Assembly: GCF_017565765.1 (NCBI RefSeq)
Contig: NZ_JAGDYP010000006.1
Span: forward strand, 1-64,000
From: Capnocytophaga bilenii
GTDB lineage: Bacteria; Bacteroidota; Bacteroidia; Flavobacteriales; Flavobacteriaceae
Direction of reading: 5' to 3'
Length of the DNA: 64,000 nucleotides
The notes beneath the pieces are model-generated. The model was not told where the DNA came from. It saw nothing but the letters and a program-made list of their open reading frames with translations, and ran no database searches. Position 1 is the first letter of the stretch; every line of letters starts with the position of its first letter. A program made the translations under genes and the position numbers. This document shows positions 9,089 to 17,864 of this stretch, one piece after another.

Positions 9089-9277
9089 ATGGCTAGAGAT
9101 ATTTTACCTACCCCTGTGCTTGAGGGTGAAGAAGTGATTGAGTTCTACAACAAGTTGGCGAACTTTAAAGAGAACTTAGAGAAAAAAGGGATTACTTGGG
9201 AAGTAATTCAAGAAGATGCAAAACGTTTAAAAGCTTTGTTTAAGAAAGAAGAAAAAGAAGATGACAAACAAAAATAA
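9089..9277 (+). CDS. Small antitoxin-like protein, copy 1 (no GNAT partner)
   Basis: This 62-residue protein starts MARDILPTPVLEGEEVIEFYNKL and is followed by a helical charged region. It is homologous to the two 60-residue proteins downstream, but its last third (after KKGIT) has diverged and ends in a Lys/Glu-rich tail. Unlike the other two it is followed directly, 12 bases later, by another copy and not by an acetyltransferase gene. A PTPxLxG start followed by a helix is seen in small antitoxin-like proteins, and function is inferred from context only. Confidence 0.7.
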   Translation: MARDILPTPVLEGEEVIEFYNKLANFKENLEKKGITWEVIQEDAKRLKALFKKEEKEDDKQK

Positions 9278-9289
9278 TTTAGAGATACT

Positions 9290-9472
9290 ATGGCTAGAGA
9301 TATTTTACCTACTCCTATTTTGGAGGGAAATGATGTGATTGAGTTCTACAACAAGTTGGCGAACTTTAAAGAGAACTTAGAGAAAAAAGGGATTACACGA
9401 GAAAGTATTCGTGAAAATGCAAAACGTTTAAAATCAATTTTTAAAGAAAGACCTGATGTTGAGAAAAAATAA
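9290..9472 (+). CDS. Small antitoxin-like protein, copy 2, overlapping a GNAT gene
   Basis: This 60-residue protein (MARDILPTPILEGNDVIEFY...) ends in a positively charged helix (AKRLKSIFKERPDVEKK). Its last 17 bases overlap the start of the GNAT gene at 9456, which signals translational coupling. Small size, tight overlap and the acetyltransferase partner match the layout of GNAT toxin-antitoxin pairs. However, it does not look like the ribbon-helix-helix DUF1778 antitoxin of TacA/AtaR systems. The antitoxin role is inference. Confidence 0.75.
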   Translation: MARDILPTPILEGNDVIEFYNKLANFKENLEKKGITRESIRENAKRLKSIFKERPDVEKK

Positions 9473-10013
9473 CTTAGAGGGTTTATCTTTCTTTCAACTA
9501 AAAGAAAATTACCCAATCAAACCTTTTGACTGTGGCGATGATGATTTGAATGATTTTTTGTTCAATAAAGCATTATTATACCAAAAAGAATTACTTGCTA
9601 CCACTTTTATTGTTGAAAATGAGGAACGCACTTTAGGCTACTATAGTGTGCTAAGTGATAGTTTGCAACTCAAAGAGGAAGATTTTCCTTCTAAAAGCAA
9701 ATACAAAAAGTTCTTAAGCTATTTGATACCTCATCCTAAACGCCATTTGAAGAGTGTTCCTGCTGTGAAAATAGGGCGTTTGGCTATTGACAAGACTTAT
9801 AAGGGGATGGGGTTAGGCAGAATACTTGTTGACAATATAGTTGATGATTGTATAGAACTTAACAAAACGATAGCCTGTAGATTAATTACAGTAGATGCTT
9901 ACAAAGCTGCTTTACCTTTTTATATAAAATCAGGATTTGAGTTTCTAACTGAAAAAGATGAACAGGAAGAGATTCGGCAGATGTTTCTTGATTTGACAAA
10001 TCTTGATAATTAA
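9456..10013 (+). CDS. GNAT acetyltransferase, candidate toxin, copy 1
   Basis: The 185-residue product has the layout of GNAT toxins: an N-terminal FDCGDDDLNDFLFNKALLYQKE segment, TTFIVE, GYYSVLSDSL, then the acetyl-CoA-binding region RLAIDKTYKGMGLGRILVDNIV. It ends with ITVDAYKAALPFYIKSGFEF, where the Tyr before the last KSGF is the usual catalytic or ligand Tyr. Known GNAT toxins (TacT, AtaT) acetylate aminoacyl-tRNA. It starts inside the upstream small gene. It differs from copy 2 at only a few residues (for example SVLSDS versus SILNDS, and YIKSG versus YQKSG). Confidence 0.8.
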   Translation: MLRKNNLEGLSFFQLKENYPIKPFDCGDDDLNDFLFNKALLYQKELLATTFIVENEERTLGYYSVLSDSLQLKEEDFPSKSKYKKFLSYLIPHPKRHLKSVPAVKIGRLAIDKTYKGMGLGRILVDNIVDDCIELNKTIACRLITVDAYKAALPFYIKSGFEFLTEKDEQEEIRQMFLDLTNLDN

Positions 10014-10028
10014 TGACAAATAAATATT

Positions 10029-10211
10029 ATGGCTAGAGATATTTTACCTACCCCTGTGCTTGAGGGTGAAGAAGTGATTCAGTTCTACAACAAGTTGGCG
10101 AACTTTAAAGAGAACTTAGAGAAAAAAGGGATTACACGAGAAAGTATTCGTGAAAATGCAAAACGTTTAAAATCAATTTTTAAAGAAAGACCTGATGTTG
10201 AAAAGAAATAG
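10029..10211 (+). CDS. Small antitoxin-like protein, copy 3, overlapping the second GNAT gene
   Basis: This 60-residue protein begins MARDILPTPVLEGEEVIQFYNKL like the 9089 copy. It continues ITRESIRENAKRLKSIFKERPDVEKK exactly like the 9290 copy. It overlaps the following GNAT gene by 17 bases, as in the first cassette. Only one of its first 23 residues (Q in VIQFY) distinguishes it from the 9089 copy. Confidence 0.75.
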   Translation: MARDILPTPVLEGEEVIQFYNKLANFKENLEKKGITRESIRENAKRLKSIFKERPDVEKK

Positions 10212-10752
10212 CTTAGAGGGTTTATCTTTCTTTCAACTAAAAGAAAATTACCCAATCAAACCTTTTGACTGTGGAGATGATGATTTGAATGATTTTTTGT
10301 TCAATAAAGCATTATTATACCAAAAAGAATTACTTGCTACCACTTTTATTGTTGAAAATGAGGAACGCACTTTAGGCTACTATAGTATACTAAATGATAG
10401 TTTGCAACTCAAAGAGGAAGATTTTCCTTCTAAAAGCAAATACAAAAAGTTCTTAAGCTATTTGATACCTCATCCTAAACGCCATTTGAAGAGTGTTCCT
10501 GCTGTGAAAATAGGGCGTTTGGCTATTGACAAGACTTATAAGGGGATGGGGTTAGGCAGAATACTTGTTGACAATATAGTTGATGATTGTATAGAGCTTA
10601 ACAAAACGATAGCCTGTAGATTAATTACAGTAGATGCTTACAAAGCTGCTTTACCTTTTTATCAGAAATCAGGATTTGAGTTTCTAACTGAAAAAGATGA
10701 ACAGGAAGAGATTCGGCAGATGTTTCTTGATTTGACAAATCTTGATAATTAA
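10195..10752 (+). CDS. GNAT acetyltransferase, candidate toxin, copy 2
   Basis: This is a near-identical duplicate of the gene at 9456, also 185 residues, with intact acetyl-CoA motif YKGMGLGRIL and the C-terminal Tyr in ALPFYQKSGF. Substitutions lie at the N-terminus (MLKRNS versus MLRKNN) and at a handful of other positions. No frame-breaking change is visible, so both copies appear functional. It ends 22 bases before valS and could be read through into it. Confidence 0.8.
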   Translation: MLKRNSLEGLSFFQLKENYPIKPFDCGDDDLNDFLFNKALLYQKELLATTFIVENEERTLGYYSILNDSLQLKEEDFPSKSKYKKFLSYLIPHPKRHLKSVPAVKIGRLAIDKTYKGMGLGRILVDNIVDDCIELNKTIACRLITVDAYKAALPFYQKSGFEFLTEKDEQEEIRQMFLDLTNLDN

Positions 10753-10774
10753 AGACAAATAGATAAATTAACAT

Positions 10775-13414
10775 ATGACAGAACCTACGAAATATAACCC
10801 TACTGATTTAGAGGAAAAATGGTATGCTTATTGGCTTACCCATAATTACTTTCACTCTACGCCCGATGATCGTACTCCTTACACTATTGTAATTCCGCCT
10901 CCTAATGTTACGGGGGTATTGCATATGGGACATATGCTTAACAATACTATTCAGGATGTGCTCATACGCCGTGCACGCCTTAAAGGTTTCAATGCTTGCT
11001 GGGTGCCTGGTACTGACCACGCTTCGATAGCTACAGAAGCTAAGGTGGTGGCAAAACTAAAAGAACAGGGTATAAAAAAATCTGACCTTACTCGCGAGGA
11101 GTTTCTCGTACACGCTTGGGAATGGACGCACCAATATGGGGGCGTTATTCTTGAACAACTCAAAAAATTGGGTTGCTCGTGCGACTGGGAGCGCACTAAA
11201 TTTACTATGGATGCTCCTTTGTCGGCTTCGGTAATAAAGGTGTTTGTGGATTTGTACAACAAAGGTGAAATATATCGTGGGCATCGTATGGTGAACTGGG
11301 ATCCTGAGGCTAAAACTACGTTATCGGACGAGGAGGTGATTTACGAAGAGCGTCAAGGATTTTTGTATCATTTGAAATACCAAATTGAGGGTACAAACGA
11401 TTACTTGATTATTGCTACTACACGTCCGGAGACGATTTTTGGAGATACAGCTATCTGTATCAACCCTAATGATGAGCGTTGGCAGCACCTGAAAGGCAAA
11501 AAGGCTATTGTGCCTATCTGCAATCGTGTGATTCCGATTATTGAAGATGAATATGTGGACACTGAATTTGGTACGGGCTGCCTAAAGGTTACTCCTGCTC
11601 ACGACCCTAACGACAAGGTGTTGGGCGACAAGCACCAACTGGAAGTGATTGATATTTTTAATGACGATGCAAGCCTGAATCAGTATGGTTTGCACTACGC
11701 TGGCAAAGACCGCTTTGTGGTGCGCAAGGAAATAGTTGCTGAACTGGAAGAGAAGGGTTTGTTGGCTAAAAAAGAGAGTTATACAAATAAAGTAGGCACC
11801 TCAGAACGCACTAAGGCTGTGATAGAACCTCGCCTTTCTGACCAGTGGTTCCTAAAAATGGACAAGCTGATTCAGCCTGCTATAAAAGCGGTATTGGAGG
11901 ATGAGAGCATCAAATTATATCCTAAAAAATTTGAGAATACTTATCGCCATTGGGTAGAAAACGTACGCGATTGGAACATTTCGCGTCAGCTATGGTGGGG
12001 GCAACAGATACCTGCTTACTACTACGGCGAGGGTAAGAGCCAATTTGTAGTGGCTGAAACGAAAGCTGAAGCACTTGTTTTGGCTAAAGAAAAGAGTGGC
12101 AATGCACAGCTTACTGAAGATGATTTGCGACAAGATGAGGATGCGCTTGACACGTGGTTTTCGTCTTGGTTATGGCCTATGAGTGTTTTTAATGGCATTT
12201 TAGAGCCTAACAATCCTGAAATAAACTACTACTACCCTACCAACGATTTGGTAACGGGTCCTGATATTCTTTTCTTCTGGGTAACACGAATGATAGTGGC
12301 TGGCTATGAGTACAAAGGGGCGCGTCCGTTTAGCAATGTATATTTGACGGGATTGGTGCGCGACAAGCAACGCCGCAAGATGTCGAAATCGTTGGGTAAC
12401 TCGCCTGATGCGCTTAAACTGATAGCTGACTATGGCGCTGATGGGGTGCGTGTAGGTTTGTTGCTTTCATCGGCAGCGGGTAATGACTTGCTATTTGACG
12501 AGGCGCTTTGCCAGCAAGGGAAAGGCTTCGGCAATAAACTTTGGAATGCTTTTCAATTGGTGAAAGGTTGGCAGGTGGATAACAGCGTAGCACAACCTGC
12601 TGCGGCTGGGCTTGCTTTGCAATGGTTTGACGCTAAATTTAATGCAGTACTCACTGAGGTGGAAGACCATTTTGAGAAATATCGTATTTCGGATGCCTTG
12701 ATGGCTATTTATAAACTTGCTTGGGACGACTTTTGTGCGTGGCTTTTAGAAATGGTGAAACCTGAATATGGCAAGCCTATGGACAAGGCGACTTACGAGG
12801 GCGTGGTAGCGGCTTTTGAGAATTTACTGAAGCTGTTGCATCCTTTTATGCCATTCCTTACAGAGGAGATATGGCAGAACTTGGCAACTCGTACTCCTGA
12901 GCAGGCTCTTATCGTAGCTACTTATCCTGCTGTACAGCCGTATGACGAAAAATTGTTAGCCGAATTTGATTTTGCTGCTGAGGTGATAGCGGGTATCCGC
13001 ACGGTACGCAAAGAGAAAAACATTCCTTTTAAAACGCCGCTGAGTGTTTCGGTATTGAATAAGGAACAAACCTCTTCTCGTTTTAATGTTGTTATAACTA
13101 AAATGGGAGGTCTTGAGGCTATTACGGAGGTGAAGGCTGCTATAGAAGGGGCTATGTCGTTCCGTGTGAAGGCTAATGAGTACTTTATTCCGATGGAAGG
13201 GGCTGTGAATGTAGAAGAAGAGTTAAAGAAACTACAGGAGGAGCTTGTGTATACTCAGGGCTTTTTAAATTCAGTGCGCAAGAAACTTTCTAATGAGAAG
13301 TTTGTAAGTTCGGCACCTGCAGCGGTAGTGGATAACGAACGCAAAAAGGAAGCTGATGCATTGGCTAAAATAGCGACTATTGAAAAGAGTATACAACAAT
13401 TGAGCGGAAAATAA
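10775..13414 (+). CDS. valS: Valine--tRNA ligase
   Basis: This 879-residue class I aminoacyl-tRNA synthetase charges tRNA-Val in the cytosol. The ATP-binding HIGH motif appears as HMGH (residues 50-53) after PPPNVTGVL, and KMSKS lies at 535-539. The editing domain contains [13 protein letters not shown] and TPAHDPND. The C-terminal coiled arm (residues ~820-879) is typical of ValRS. Length fits the family. It follows the GNAT cassettes closely and precedes the MMPL fusion by 24 bases, so the latter may be co-transcribed. Confidence 0.97.
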   Translation: MTEPTKYNPTDLEEKWYAYWLTHNYFHSTPDDRTPYTIVIPPPNVTGVLHMGHMLNNTIQDVLIRRARLKGFNACWVPGTDHASIATEAKVVAKLKEQGIKKSDLTREEFLVHAWEWTHQYGGVILEQLKKLGCSCDWERTKFTMDAPLSASVIKVFVDLYNKGEIYRGHRMVNWDPEAKTTLSDEEVIYEERQGFLYHLKYQIEGTNDYLIIATTRPETIFGDTAICINPNDERWQHLKGKKAIVPICNRVIPIIEDEYVDTEFGTGCLKVTPAHDPNDKVLGDKHQLEVIDIFNDDASLNQYGLHYAGKDRFVVRKEIVAELEEKGLLAKKESYTNKVGTSERTKAVIEPRLSDQWFLKMDKLIQPAIKAVLEDESIKLYPKKFENTYRHWVENVRDWNISRQLWWGQQIPAYYYGEGKSQFVVAETKAEALVLAKEKSGNAQLTEDDLRQDEDALDTWFSSWLWPMSVFNGILEPNNPEINYYYPTNDLVTGPDILFFWVTRMIVAGYEYKGARPFSNVYLTGLVRDKQRRKMSKSLGNSPDALKLIADYGADGVRVGLLLSSAAGNDLLFDEALCQQGKGFGNKLWNAFQLVKGWQVDNSVAQPAAAGLALQWFDAKFNAVLTEVEDHFEKYRISDALMAIYKLAWDDFCAWLLEMVKPEYGKPMDKATYEGVVAAFENLLKLLHPFMPFLTEEIWQNLATRTPEQALIVATYPAVQPYDEKLLAEFDFAAEVIAGIRTVRKEKNIPFKTPLSVSVLNKEQTSSRFNVVITKMGGLEAITEVKAAIEGAMSFRVKANEYFIPMEGAVNVEEELKKLQEELVYTQGFLNSVRKKLSNEKFVSSAPAAVVDNERKKEADALAKIATIEKSIQQLSGK

Positions 13415-13438
13415 GAAAAAGGTATTGATAAATACGTT

Positions 13439-16400
13439 ATGCTGTATCGTCTGTATCAAAGTATTAGAGCGTATAAATGGGCTGCGGTGTCGTTTTTTGT
13501 GGCGTGGCTACTGATTGCGGTTTATGCTGCTACCCAATTGCATTTTGAGGAAGATATTACCAAAGTACTTCCTCAAAATGCTAAAACAACGCTTACTTCA
13601 AAAATACTGAAACAGCTCAATTTTTCGGATAAAATATCGGTAGTACTGACGGCTAAAGACAGTACGCTTCTAGATGATATGCAGGAGGTAGCACAGGCGC
13701 TGAACGATAGCCTTGCTACTACCTCTTTTAGCCGCTATATAGCGAGCGTACAAGGTATTATAGACGAAGAAGACATAGATAACACTTGGCAATTTGTACA
13801 CGCTCACTTACCGCTATTTCTTACCGATGAGGATTACCACTACTTGGAACAAAAGTTAGCCGCTGACAGCGTGCAAGCAATGGTGCAATTGCATTACAAA
13901 ACAATGCTTACACCTGCGGGTATGGTAACCCAAAAATATTTTCGCAATGACCCTTTTGGGCTTAGTTTCAGAGGACTTGCTCAACTGAAAAATCTAAATA
14001 TAGACGATAACTTTACTATTACTGATGGTTATCTTACAACTACCGACCGCAAACATCTTCTTTTTTTTATCAATCCTACCTATGAGGGCAATGACACTGA
14101 ACACAATGCTGCCTTTGTAGCTTTATTGGAACAACTTCAACAACAATTTAACAAAGAATATTCGGGCAAGGTAAAAACTTATTTTTTTGGTGCTCCTTTT
14201 ATATCGGTGGGCAATGCTACGCAAATAAAAACTGATATACTTACAACTGTACTGATTTCATTATCGGTGCTTTACTTGCTGCTGGTATTCTTCTACCGCA
14301 GTGTATATATTCCTTTTATAGCTTTTATCCCTTCAGTATTTGGGGTGCTAACAGCCCTATCGGTGCTGTATGTGCTAAAGGGGAGTATTTCGGCTATTTC
14401 TATCAGTTTGGGGGCAGTGCTATTGGGGGTAACTATTGACTACTCGTTGCATATACTGACACACTACAAGGTAAGTAGGGACATAGGTAGCCTTTATCGT
14501 GCGGTAACTGTACCTATTTTGCTAAGTAGTATCACTACGGCTATTTCATTTTTGTGTTTGCTATTTGTCGACTCTGAAATAATGCGCGATTTGGGGGTAT
14601 TTGCTTTTGTAGGCATTATGGTATCGGCATTATTATCATTGGTATTAGTGCCGCACTTTTACCGAAGTAACAACGCAGTAGCTGTACGCACTACTTTTTT
14701 AGACAAGGTAGCGGCTTACCCATTACATCGCAACCGATGGATTGTAGCAAGTTGCCTACTGCTGATTGTGCTGAGTTTTTTCTTCTTCAACAAAGTACGT
14801 TTTAACGGCGATATTGCTGCTATCAATTATATAAATAAGTCCTACAAGGAGGCGCAGCAACAATTGGAGGCTATTACGGATAGTGGTTACAAATCGGTAT
14901 ACGCAGCGGCTTATGGCAATAGTTTTGATGAGGCTGCTGCCCGCAATTACGAGCTATACCAACAGCTACAACAATACAAAGCACAGGACAGCCTAAAGCA
15001 ATTTAGCTCGGTAGGAAGTGTAGTATTGCCATTGGCAGAGCAACAAAGGCGTATTGACCGCTGGCAATCGTTCTGGAGTGCAGAGCGCAAAGCACAATTG
15101 CGTGACAATCTGGTTGCTTATGGGCGTGCATTGGGTTTCAAAGAACATACTTACGAGCCTTTTTTGGAGCATTTAGAGGTTGTTCCCTCTACTTTACACA
15201 CACTTGCTGATTACAAAGCACTGACGGCTATCCCTTTTGAGGACTTTATTACTGAGAAAGATGGTTTTTACACTATCGCCAACCTCATAAAAGTTACTGA
15301 TGCCCAACGTTCTGCATTTATACGAGGCGTAGAGGCTAAAGGAAGTGCGATCGCTATTGACCGCAAGAACCTAAGTGAGACTTTTTTAGGTAAGCTAAAA
15401 GACGATATATTGCTACTCGTAAATTATTCATCTGTTGCTATTTTTTTGATTTTGCTATTGTTTTTTAGGCGTATAGAGTTGGCATTACTCACCCTTATCC
15501 CTATTGCAATTACAGGGGTTGTAACTTCGGCAATAATGAGTTGGGTAGGAATAGAGTTCAACGTATTCAGTATGATTGTTTGTACGCTTGTGCTGGGTCA
15601 TTCGGTTGATTTTAGTATTTTTATGACTTGTGCACTGCAAAAAGACTATACTGATGGCAAAAATGAATTGCCTGTATATAAATTATCGGTAGTATTGGCT
15701 TCTATCACTACTTTTTTGGCTATAGGTACGCTTATTTTTGCCAAACACCCCGCACTAAAATCAATAGCAGGGGTATCGGTGATAGGTATTTTTACAGCAT
15801 TGGTAATTACTTTTGTATTCTATCCTACTATTTTTGGGTTTTTCATCAGTAATAGACCTCGCAAGGGGCTTTCTCCTATCAGTTTGCGTTTGTTGCTTTA
15901 CAGCATCTGCTCTATGTTGTACTATGTAGTGTTATCGGTTGTACTATCTAATATAGGCAGATTGTTATTACTTTTCACACCCAAACGCACTTTGTGGTTG
16001 CGGCGTTGTGCTGCTTGGCTCACTACTTCGGTGCTTTACAGCAATATTTTTGTACGAAAACGAGTAGAAAACCCTCATAAAGTAACATTAAAAGAGGCTT
16101 CTGTAGTGATAGCCAACCATAGTTCGTGGCTTGATACGCTCGCGATAGGCTTATTTACTTACAAAATAAGTTATATGGTGAACAAGTGGGTATATAATTC
16201 GTTAGTTTTTGGAAAATATGTGCGTGCTATGGGCTTTTTTCCTGCTACTGAAGGCATAGAACGTGTGATGCCGCAGGTAGAAGCTAATCTTAAAGGAGGT
16301 ATTTCGGTAATGATATTCCCTGAAGGCAAACGCTCAGAAAGCAACCAGATACACCGGTTTCATCAGGGGGCTTTTTATATTGCTCAGCAATGCCATACGC

Positions 16401-16906
16401 CTATAGTGCCTATTTATATACACGGGGCTTCGGAAGTGCAGCCTAAGGGCGATTTTGTTATTTACGATGGTGCTATTACGGTAGTAGTGGGAGCGCCTAT
16501 AAACCCCAATGCGCCAGAATGGGGCGACACAACACGCGAACAAGCCAAGCGCATAGGTGCCTATTTTCGTGAGCAATTTGCCGCCTTGCGCAAGCGATTA
16601 GAGGGGGTTGACTATCTGAAAGAAAAACTATTATTGAACTACTTATATAAAGACCCCGCTGTAGTGGCTGCCGTAAAAGCTGATTACGAACTACACAAAG
16701 AAGAATACTACCAGCTGAGCCGAAGTTTGCCCACCAAAGGTGCCATAGTGCGACACGCTGATGACTACGGGCAAGTGGATTTCTTGCTTCTGATTACCCA
16801 CCCCGAACGCGAAATAACTACTATCATTGAAGACGACTACAAGCGTGCTGTAGCCCAGCAGAGCTATATTACGCGCATCAGGAAGTTGCGATACTTAAGT
16901 AGGTGA
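13439..16906 (+). CDS. MMPL transporter / lysophospholipid acyltransferase fusion with decayed methyltransferase tail
   Basis: In this 1155-residue membrane protein, residues ~1-820 form an MMPL/RND exporter with two sets of transmembrane helices. Residues ~870-1040 are a PlsC-type acyltransferase with NHSSWLD (893-899) and FPEGKRS (960-966), the expected catalytic and binding motifs. Related Bacteroidota proteins carry a third domain, a class I SAM-dependent methyltransferase. Here the corresponding tail (~1060-1155) keeps LPTKGAIV and HPEREIT, but the glycine-rich SAM loop expected at ~1103-1112 reads RHADDYGQVD, and the protein ends early. It probably exports and acylates a lipid; methyl transfer is likely lost. 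Substrate is unknown. Confidence 0.8.
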   Translation: MLYRLYQSIRAYKWAAVSFFVAWLLIAVYAATQLHFEEDITKVLPQNAKTTLTSKILKQLNFSDKISVVLTAKDSTLLDDMQEVAQALNDSLATTSFSRYIASVQGIIDEEDIDNTWQFVHAHLPLFLTDEDYHYLEQKLAADSVQAMVQLHYKTMLTPAGMVTQKYFRNDPFGLSFRGLAQLKNLNIDDNFTITDGYLTTTDRKHLLFFINPTYEGNDTEHNAAFVALLEQLQQQFNKEYSGKVKTYFFGAPFISVGNATQIKTDILTTVLISLSVLYLLLVFFYRSVYIPFIAFIPSVFGVLTALSVLYVLKGSISAISISLGAVLLGVTIDYSLHILTHYKVSRDIGSLYRAVTVPILLSSITTAISFLCLLFVDSEIMRDLGVFAFVGIMVSALLSLVLVPHFYRSNNAVAVRTTFLDKVAAYPLHRNRWIVASCLLLIVLSFFFFNKVRFNGDIAAINYINKSYKEAQQQLEAITDSGYKSVYAAAYGNSFDEAAARNYELYQQLQQYKAQDSLKQFSSVGSVVLPLAEQQRRIDRWQSFWSAERKAQLRDNLVAYGRALGFKEHTYEPFLEHLEVVPSTLHTLADYKALTAIPFEDFITEKDGFYTIANLIKVTDAQRSAFIRGVEAKGSAIAIDRKNLSETFLGKLKDDILLLVNYSSVAIFLILLLFFRRIELALLTLIPIAITGVVTSAIMSWVGIEFNVFSMIVCTLVLGHSVDFSIFMTCALQKDYTDGKNELPVYKLSVVLASITTFLAIGTLIFAKHPALKSIAGVSVIGIFTALVITFVFYPTIFGFFISNRPRKGLSPISLRLLLYSICSMLYYVVLSVVLSNIGRLLLLFTPKRTLWLRRCAAWLTTSVLYSNIFVRKRVENPHKVTLKEASVVIANHSSWLDTLAIGLFTYKISYMVNKWVYNSLVFGKYVRAMGFFPATEGIERVMPQVEANLKGGISVMIFPEGKRSESNQIHRFHQGAFYIAQQCHTPIVPIYIHGASEVQPKGDFVIYDGAITVVVGAPINPNAPEWGDTTREQAKRIGAYFREQFAALRKRLEGVDYLKEKLLLNYLYKDPAVVAAVKADYELHKEEYYQLSRSLPTKGAIVRHADDYGQVDFLLLITHPEREITTIIEDDYKRAVAQQSYITRIRKLRYLSR

Positions 16907-16987
16907 TATTTTACAAATGACTTTTGTAGAGAGTAAAAATGCTCCCACTCAGAAATATGTAACCTGTCATTTTTGCTAATTCTCCAA

Positions 16988-17018
16988 TTTGCTAATTTAC
17001 TAATTTTTACTATCTTTG
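16988..17018 (+). promoter_or_regulatory. Bacteroidota promoter, TTTG-N19-TATCTTTG
   Basis: A -33 element TTTG (16988-16991) and a -7 element TATCTTTG (17011-17018) are separated by 19 bases, close to the Bacteroidota sigma-70 consensus. The ATG at 17039 follows 20 bases later, which supports that start over the upstream in-frame codon at 16973. Confidence 0.8.
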
Positions 17019-17038
17019 CCCTCAAAAAAAATATTTGT

Positions 17039-17725
17039 ATGAAAAAAGTACTTTATCTAACGCTGCTATTTGGCAGCTATTTCGCTACAGCTCAAGAAGT
17101 AGAGAAAAATGAGTCCAACCAAAATGAAGTAGTTACTGCAACTACTGAAAATGTAACGTCCACAACCGAACCTGCTAAAGCCGAAAATACTGAATACGTG
17201 AGAAAACGCAAGCGTTTGTTTTATCAAGGTGAAATGGGCTGGGTTATGCCTGTAAAAGGAGCCGCTAAAGAATACTACTATCTGCAAAATCCTCTCAAGC
17301 CCGATGAATATTTCTATACCTCTAGAAATATTGAGGAAACTCCTATTCTCTACAATGATTTTAGTGTGAACTATCAACTACTAAAGAAGCTGAGTTTGGG
17401 TGCCGTAATAGGCATAGGGCATTTCAATAACCCTATGGCAATAGGTTTAAAATACGGTGGAATTGTGCGCTTTAACTTTATAAAAGAAAATCCAGGTGGT
17501 TTGTTTTTGCAGCTAAATAGTTTGTTGCCCATAGCCTCTTTTGATGGCTTAAAAGAGCCTGCTGAGTTGCGATTTGGGGTGAATGTACCCATTATGATAA
17601 GAAAGTATTATAGTATGAGCCTTTCTATGCATACTTCTTTTATAGAATATGAAACAACAGGACGGTATAACAATAATACAATAGAATACAGAGGCATTGG
17701 CTTTGGTTGTAATATACGATTTTAA
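17039..17725 (+). CDS. Secreted, probable outer-membrane protein of unknown function
   Basis: From the ATG at 17039 the protein is 228 residues with a signal peptide (MKKVLYLTLLFGSYFATAQ). A Glu/Thr-rich linker follows, then aromatic alternating strands that suggest a small beta-barrel (LGAVIGIGHFNNPMAIGLKY, GGLFLQLNSLLPIASF, YRGIGFGCNIRF). The C-terminal Phe is common in outer-membrane barrels. It has its own promoter. I do not recognise a named family. Confidence 0.75.
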   Translation: MKKVLYLTLLFGSYFATAQEVEKNESNQNEVVTATTENVTSTTEPAKAENTEYVRKRKRLFYQGEMGWVMPVKGAAKEYYYLQNPLKPDEYFYTSRNIEETPILYNDFSVNYQLLKKLSLGAVIGIGHFNNPMAIGLKYGGIVRFNFIKENPGGLFLQLNSLLPIASFDGLKEPAELRFGVNVPIMIRKYYSMSLSMHTSFIEYETTGRYNNNTIEYRGIGFGCNIRF

Positions 17726-17832
17726 ACAACAACAAATCTCTCACATACCCCCCTGAACATTTACTAACTGCTTTACACCTAATATTACTAAAGAATTTTG
17801 CCAAAAAAAGTGCATTTGCCTAAAATAATTTG

Positions 17833-17840
17833 TACCTTTG
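17833..17840 (+). promoter_or_regulatory. -7 promoter element TACCTTTG before the beta-propeller lipoprotein
   Basis: TACCTTTG matches the -7 consensus. It overlaps the upstream TTG at 17838, so that codon cannot be the start if this is the promoter. The TTG at 17865 is then the best start. Confidence 0.65.
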
Positions 17841-17864
17841 CGGCAAGATAAAATAATAATAATT

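Larger units (their letters stand above)
9290..10752 (+). repeat. Tandem duplication of the small-gene/GNAT cassette (739-bp unit)
   Basis: Small gene and GNAT gene at 9290-10013 recur at 10029-10752 with a constant offset of 739 bp and near-identity. A third copy of the small gene alone lies upstream at 9089. The second-unit small gene is mosaic: its first ~20 codons match the 9089 copy, the rest match the 9290 copy. This indicates unequal crossover or gene conversion. Confidence 0.9.
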
